Below, piece by piece: positions 5,856-6,588 of a stretch of 6,588 bases of DNA; the stretch's first letter is position 1, and the number at the start of each line of letters is the position of its first letter. A model generated the notes under the pieces. The model made no database searches and had not been told where the DNA came from. It was given only the letters and a program-made list of their open reading frames with translations. The stretch lies in assembly GCA_030151135.1 (NCBI GenBank), contig JASLEQ010000143.1:1-6588 (forward strand), written 5' to 3'. A program made the translations under genes and the position numbers. Origin of the DNA: Candidatus Sulfotelmatobacter sp. Its GTDB lineage: Bacteria; Acidobacteriota; Terriglobia; Terriglobales; SbA1.

Positions 5856-6014
5856 GTCACACACGTTGGGTAGGCGTAAACATCAGGTCAAGGCCTAAGG
5901 CGTTGTTTGTGACGGCTGTGGGATCGAGACGGTGTGTCTCTCCCAACCTGTTGGAGGGGCTCTCGTGGCCTGAGTGGCTGAGGCCCTTTGGGGCATGGTC
6001 ACTTCGGTAACCAT
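5856..6014 (+). other. Hairpin-rich spacer, possible structured leader RNA of the FecR-domain gene
   Basis: The 257 bases between the hydrolase and FecR-domain genes hold at least five successive inverted repeats. They are 5856-5864 with 5905-5913 (nine positions, one mismatch, enclosing TAGGC/GCCTA at 5871-5875 and 5893-5897); GAGAC/GTCTC (5926-5930, 5936-5940); CCAA/TTGG (5943-5946, 5951-5954); GGCCT/AGGCC (5967-5971, 5981-5985); and ATGGTCAC-TTCG-GTAACCAT (5995-6014, one mismatch, cUUCGg tetraloop). A pyrimidine-rich tract (about 6029-6066) follows before the start region. The first could be part of the 3' end of the hydrolase transcript; the others fit a 5' leader of the next gene. It matches no riboswitch class that I can recognise. 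Confidence 0.4.
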
Positions 6015-6100
6015 CCGGACCGATTACTTCGTTTTTCCTGTGTTTTCCTTGTGCTACCGTCTTTTTAGCCCGCAAATTCAAAGAGGTTTTCTCTAGGAAC

Positions 6101-6588
6101 GTGTCCTCCAACGACCGCAAACCGGGAATCCACGTCGCGTGGACGACGGTTACATACCGCAGTGTGGCACTGATGATTCTGATCGTGCTGATGGGCTTCG
6201 GCGCGTTCATGTGGTTCACCTTCCCGCAGTTCACGGGAAACGCCATAAAGAAGACCGATGAAGTCGCCAACCGCGTGCTGGAGAAAGTCGCGGGGATGGC
6301 TCCGGCGACCGGGACGGGCGTGATCACGGCGCAACAGGCGCACTTCACGGCGCTTGACGGGACGGTGCGCGTGAAGAAGGGAAACAGTAATACCTGGATC
6401 ACGGCGGATTACCGGATCCCGCTGGAAAAGGGCGATGTCGTCCAGACGGGTTCTGAGGGCATGGCCAAGGTGGTGTTCAACGACGGCACCAGTTACACGG
6501 TGAAGCAGGATTCGCTGATTGTGATCGAGGAGAACTCAGCCAACGATCAGCAGCAGACGAATGTTGCGGTGGCGGTGAGTACGGGAAC
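6101..6588 (+). CDS. Membrane-anchored FecR-domain protein (3' end outside window)
   Basis: A frame of 162 codons stays open to the right edge. The proposed start is GTG at 6101-6103. The frame has an in-frame TAA at 6008-6010 upstream and no ATG, GTG or TTG between, and the next ATG lies inside the membrane span. AGGA (6095-6098) is only two bases away and AAGAGG (6081-6086) is 14 away, so the binding site is not ideal. A short basic N-terminus (1-20) precedes one membrane span (about 21-39), a linker, and then a FecR domain (about 85-145): LDGTVRVKKG, a GDVVQTGSEGMAKVVFNDGT segment and a following SLIVIEEN. FecR domains are extracytoplasmic beta modules. In classical FecR proteins they relay signals to FecI-type sigma factors, but in Acidobacteriota-type proteins like this one, with no partner sigma gene next to it, the domain may instead have an envelope structural or sensing role. 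Confidence 0.85.
   Translation, partial: MSSNDRKPGIHVAWTTVTYRSVALMILIVLMGFGAFMWFTFPQFTGNAIKKTDEVANRVLEKVAGMAPATGTGVITAQQAHFTALDGTVRVKKGNSNTWITADYRIPLEKGDVVQTGSEGMAKVVFNDGTSYTVKQDSLIVIEENSANDQQQTNVAVAVSTG

Noticed and set aside
5953..6014. A possible serine- or leucine-type tRNA suggested by GTGGCCTGAGTGGCTGAGGCC
   Set aside because: Only the D-arm-like part matches. There is no acceptor pairing, anticodon stem or T-arm GGTTCGAATCC-type sequence at the expected spacing.
5857..6402. A 181-codon minus-strand open frame antisense to the FecR-domain gene
   Set aside because: The opposite strand encodes a clear membrane span and FecR domain, and the antisense frame shows no recognisable domain.

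Overview
The window most likely comes from a chromosome of the Acidobacteriota, near Koribacter/Terriglobus-type soil bacteria. This is inferred, not proven. The support is moderately high G+C, several exported proteins with AQ-type signal-peptidase cleavage sites, an ECF sigma factor coupled to an RskA-type anti-sigma factor, a FecR-domain membrane protein, and G+C-rich inverted repeats between genes of a style common in that phylum. There is no rRNA, tRNA, CRISPR array or recognisable insertion sequence.

Layout. (1) 4-1733, minus strand: a large secreted TIM-barrel protein resembling GH71/GH99-type glycoside hydrolases. It is split into two overlapping frames by what looks like a one-base loss in a C/G homopolymer cluster at 574-587; restoring one base gives a single protein of about 576 residues. 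(2) 1734-2472: a long non-coding stretch with two diverged copies of a repeat of about 107 bp (2007-2115 and 2206-2311). Each copy carries two inverted repeats, and a terminator-like hairpin with a T tract (2171-2196) lies between them. (3) 2473-3315, plus strand: an exported six-cysteine protein of unknown function, followed by a strong hairpin at 3348-3370. (4) 3542-4848, minus strand: an ECF sigma factor and its membrane anti-sigma factor, joined by an ATGA overlap. (5) 5178-5843, plus strand: an isochorismatase-like (cysteine hydrolase) protein that keeps the Asp and Lys of the triad but has Gly at the usual Cys position. (6) 5844-6100: a spacer rich in consecutive small hairpins, including a cUUCGg tetraloop. 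(7) 6101-6588, plus strand: the start of a membrane-anchored FecR-domain protein running off the right edge.

The only clear functional unit is the sigma/anti-sigma pair. The anti-sigma factor should hold the sigma factor at the membrane until an envelope signal releases it. The isochorismatase-like gene is divergent from the sigma gene and shares an upstream region of about 330 bp with it, which contains two related stem elements. Nothing shows that the flanking secreted proteins belong to its regulon. I found no convincing new multi-gene system. The most unusual items are the composite repeat, the hairpin-rich leader before the FecR gene, the Cys-less isochorismatase-like protein and the frame-broken hydrolase.
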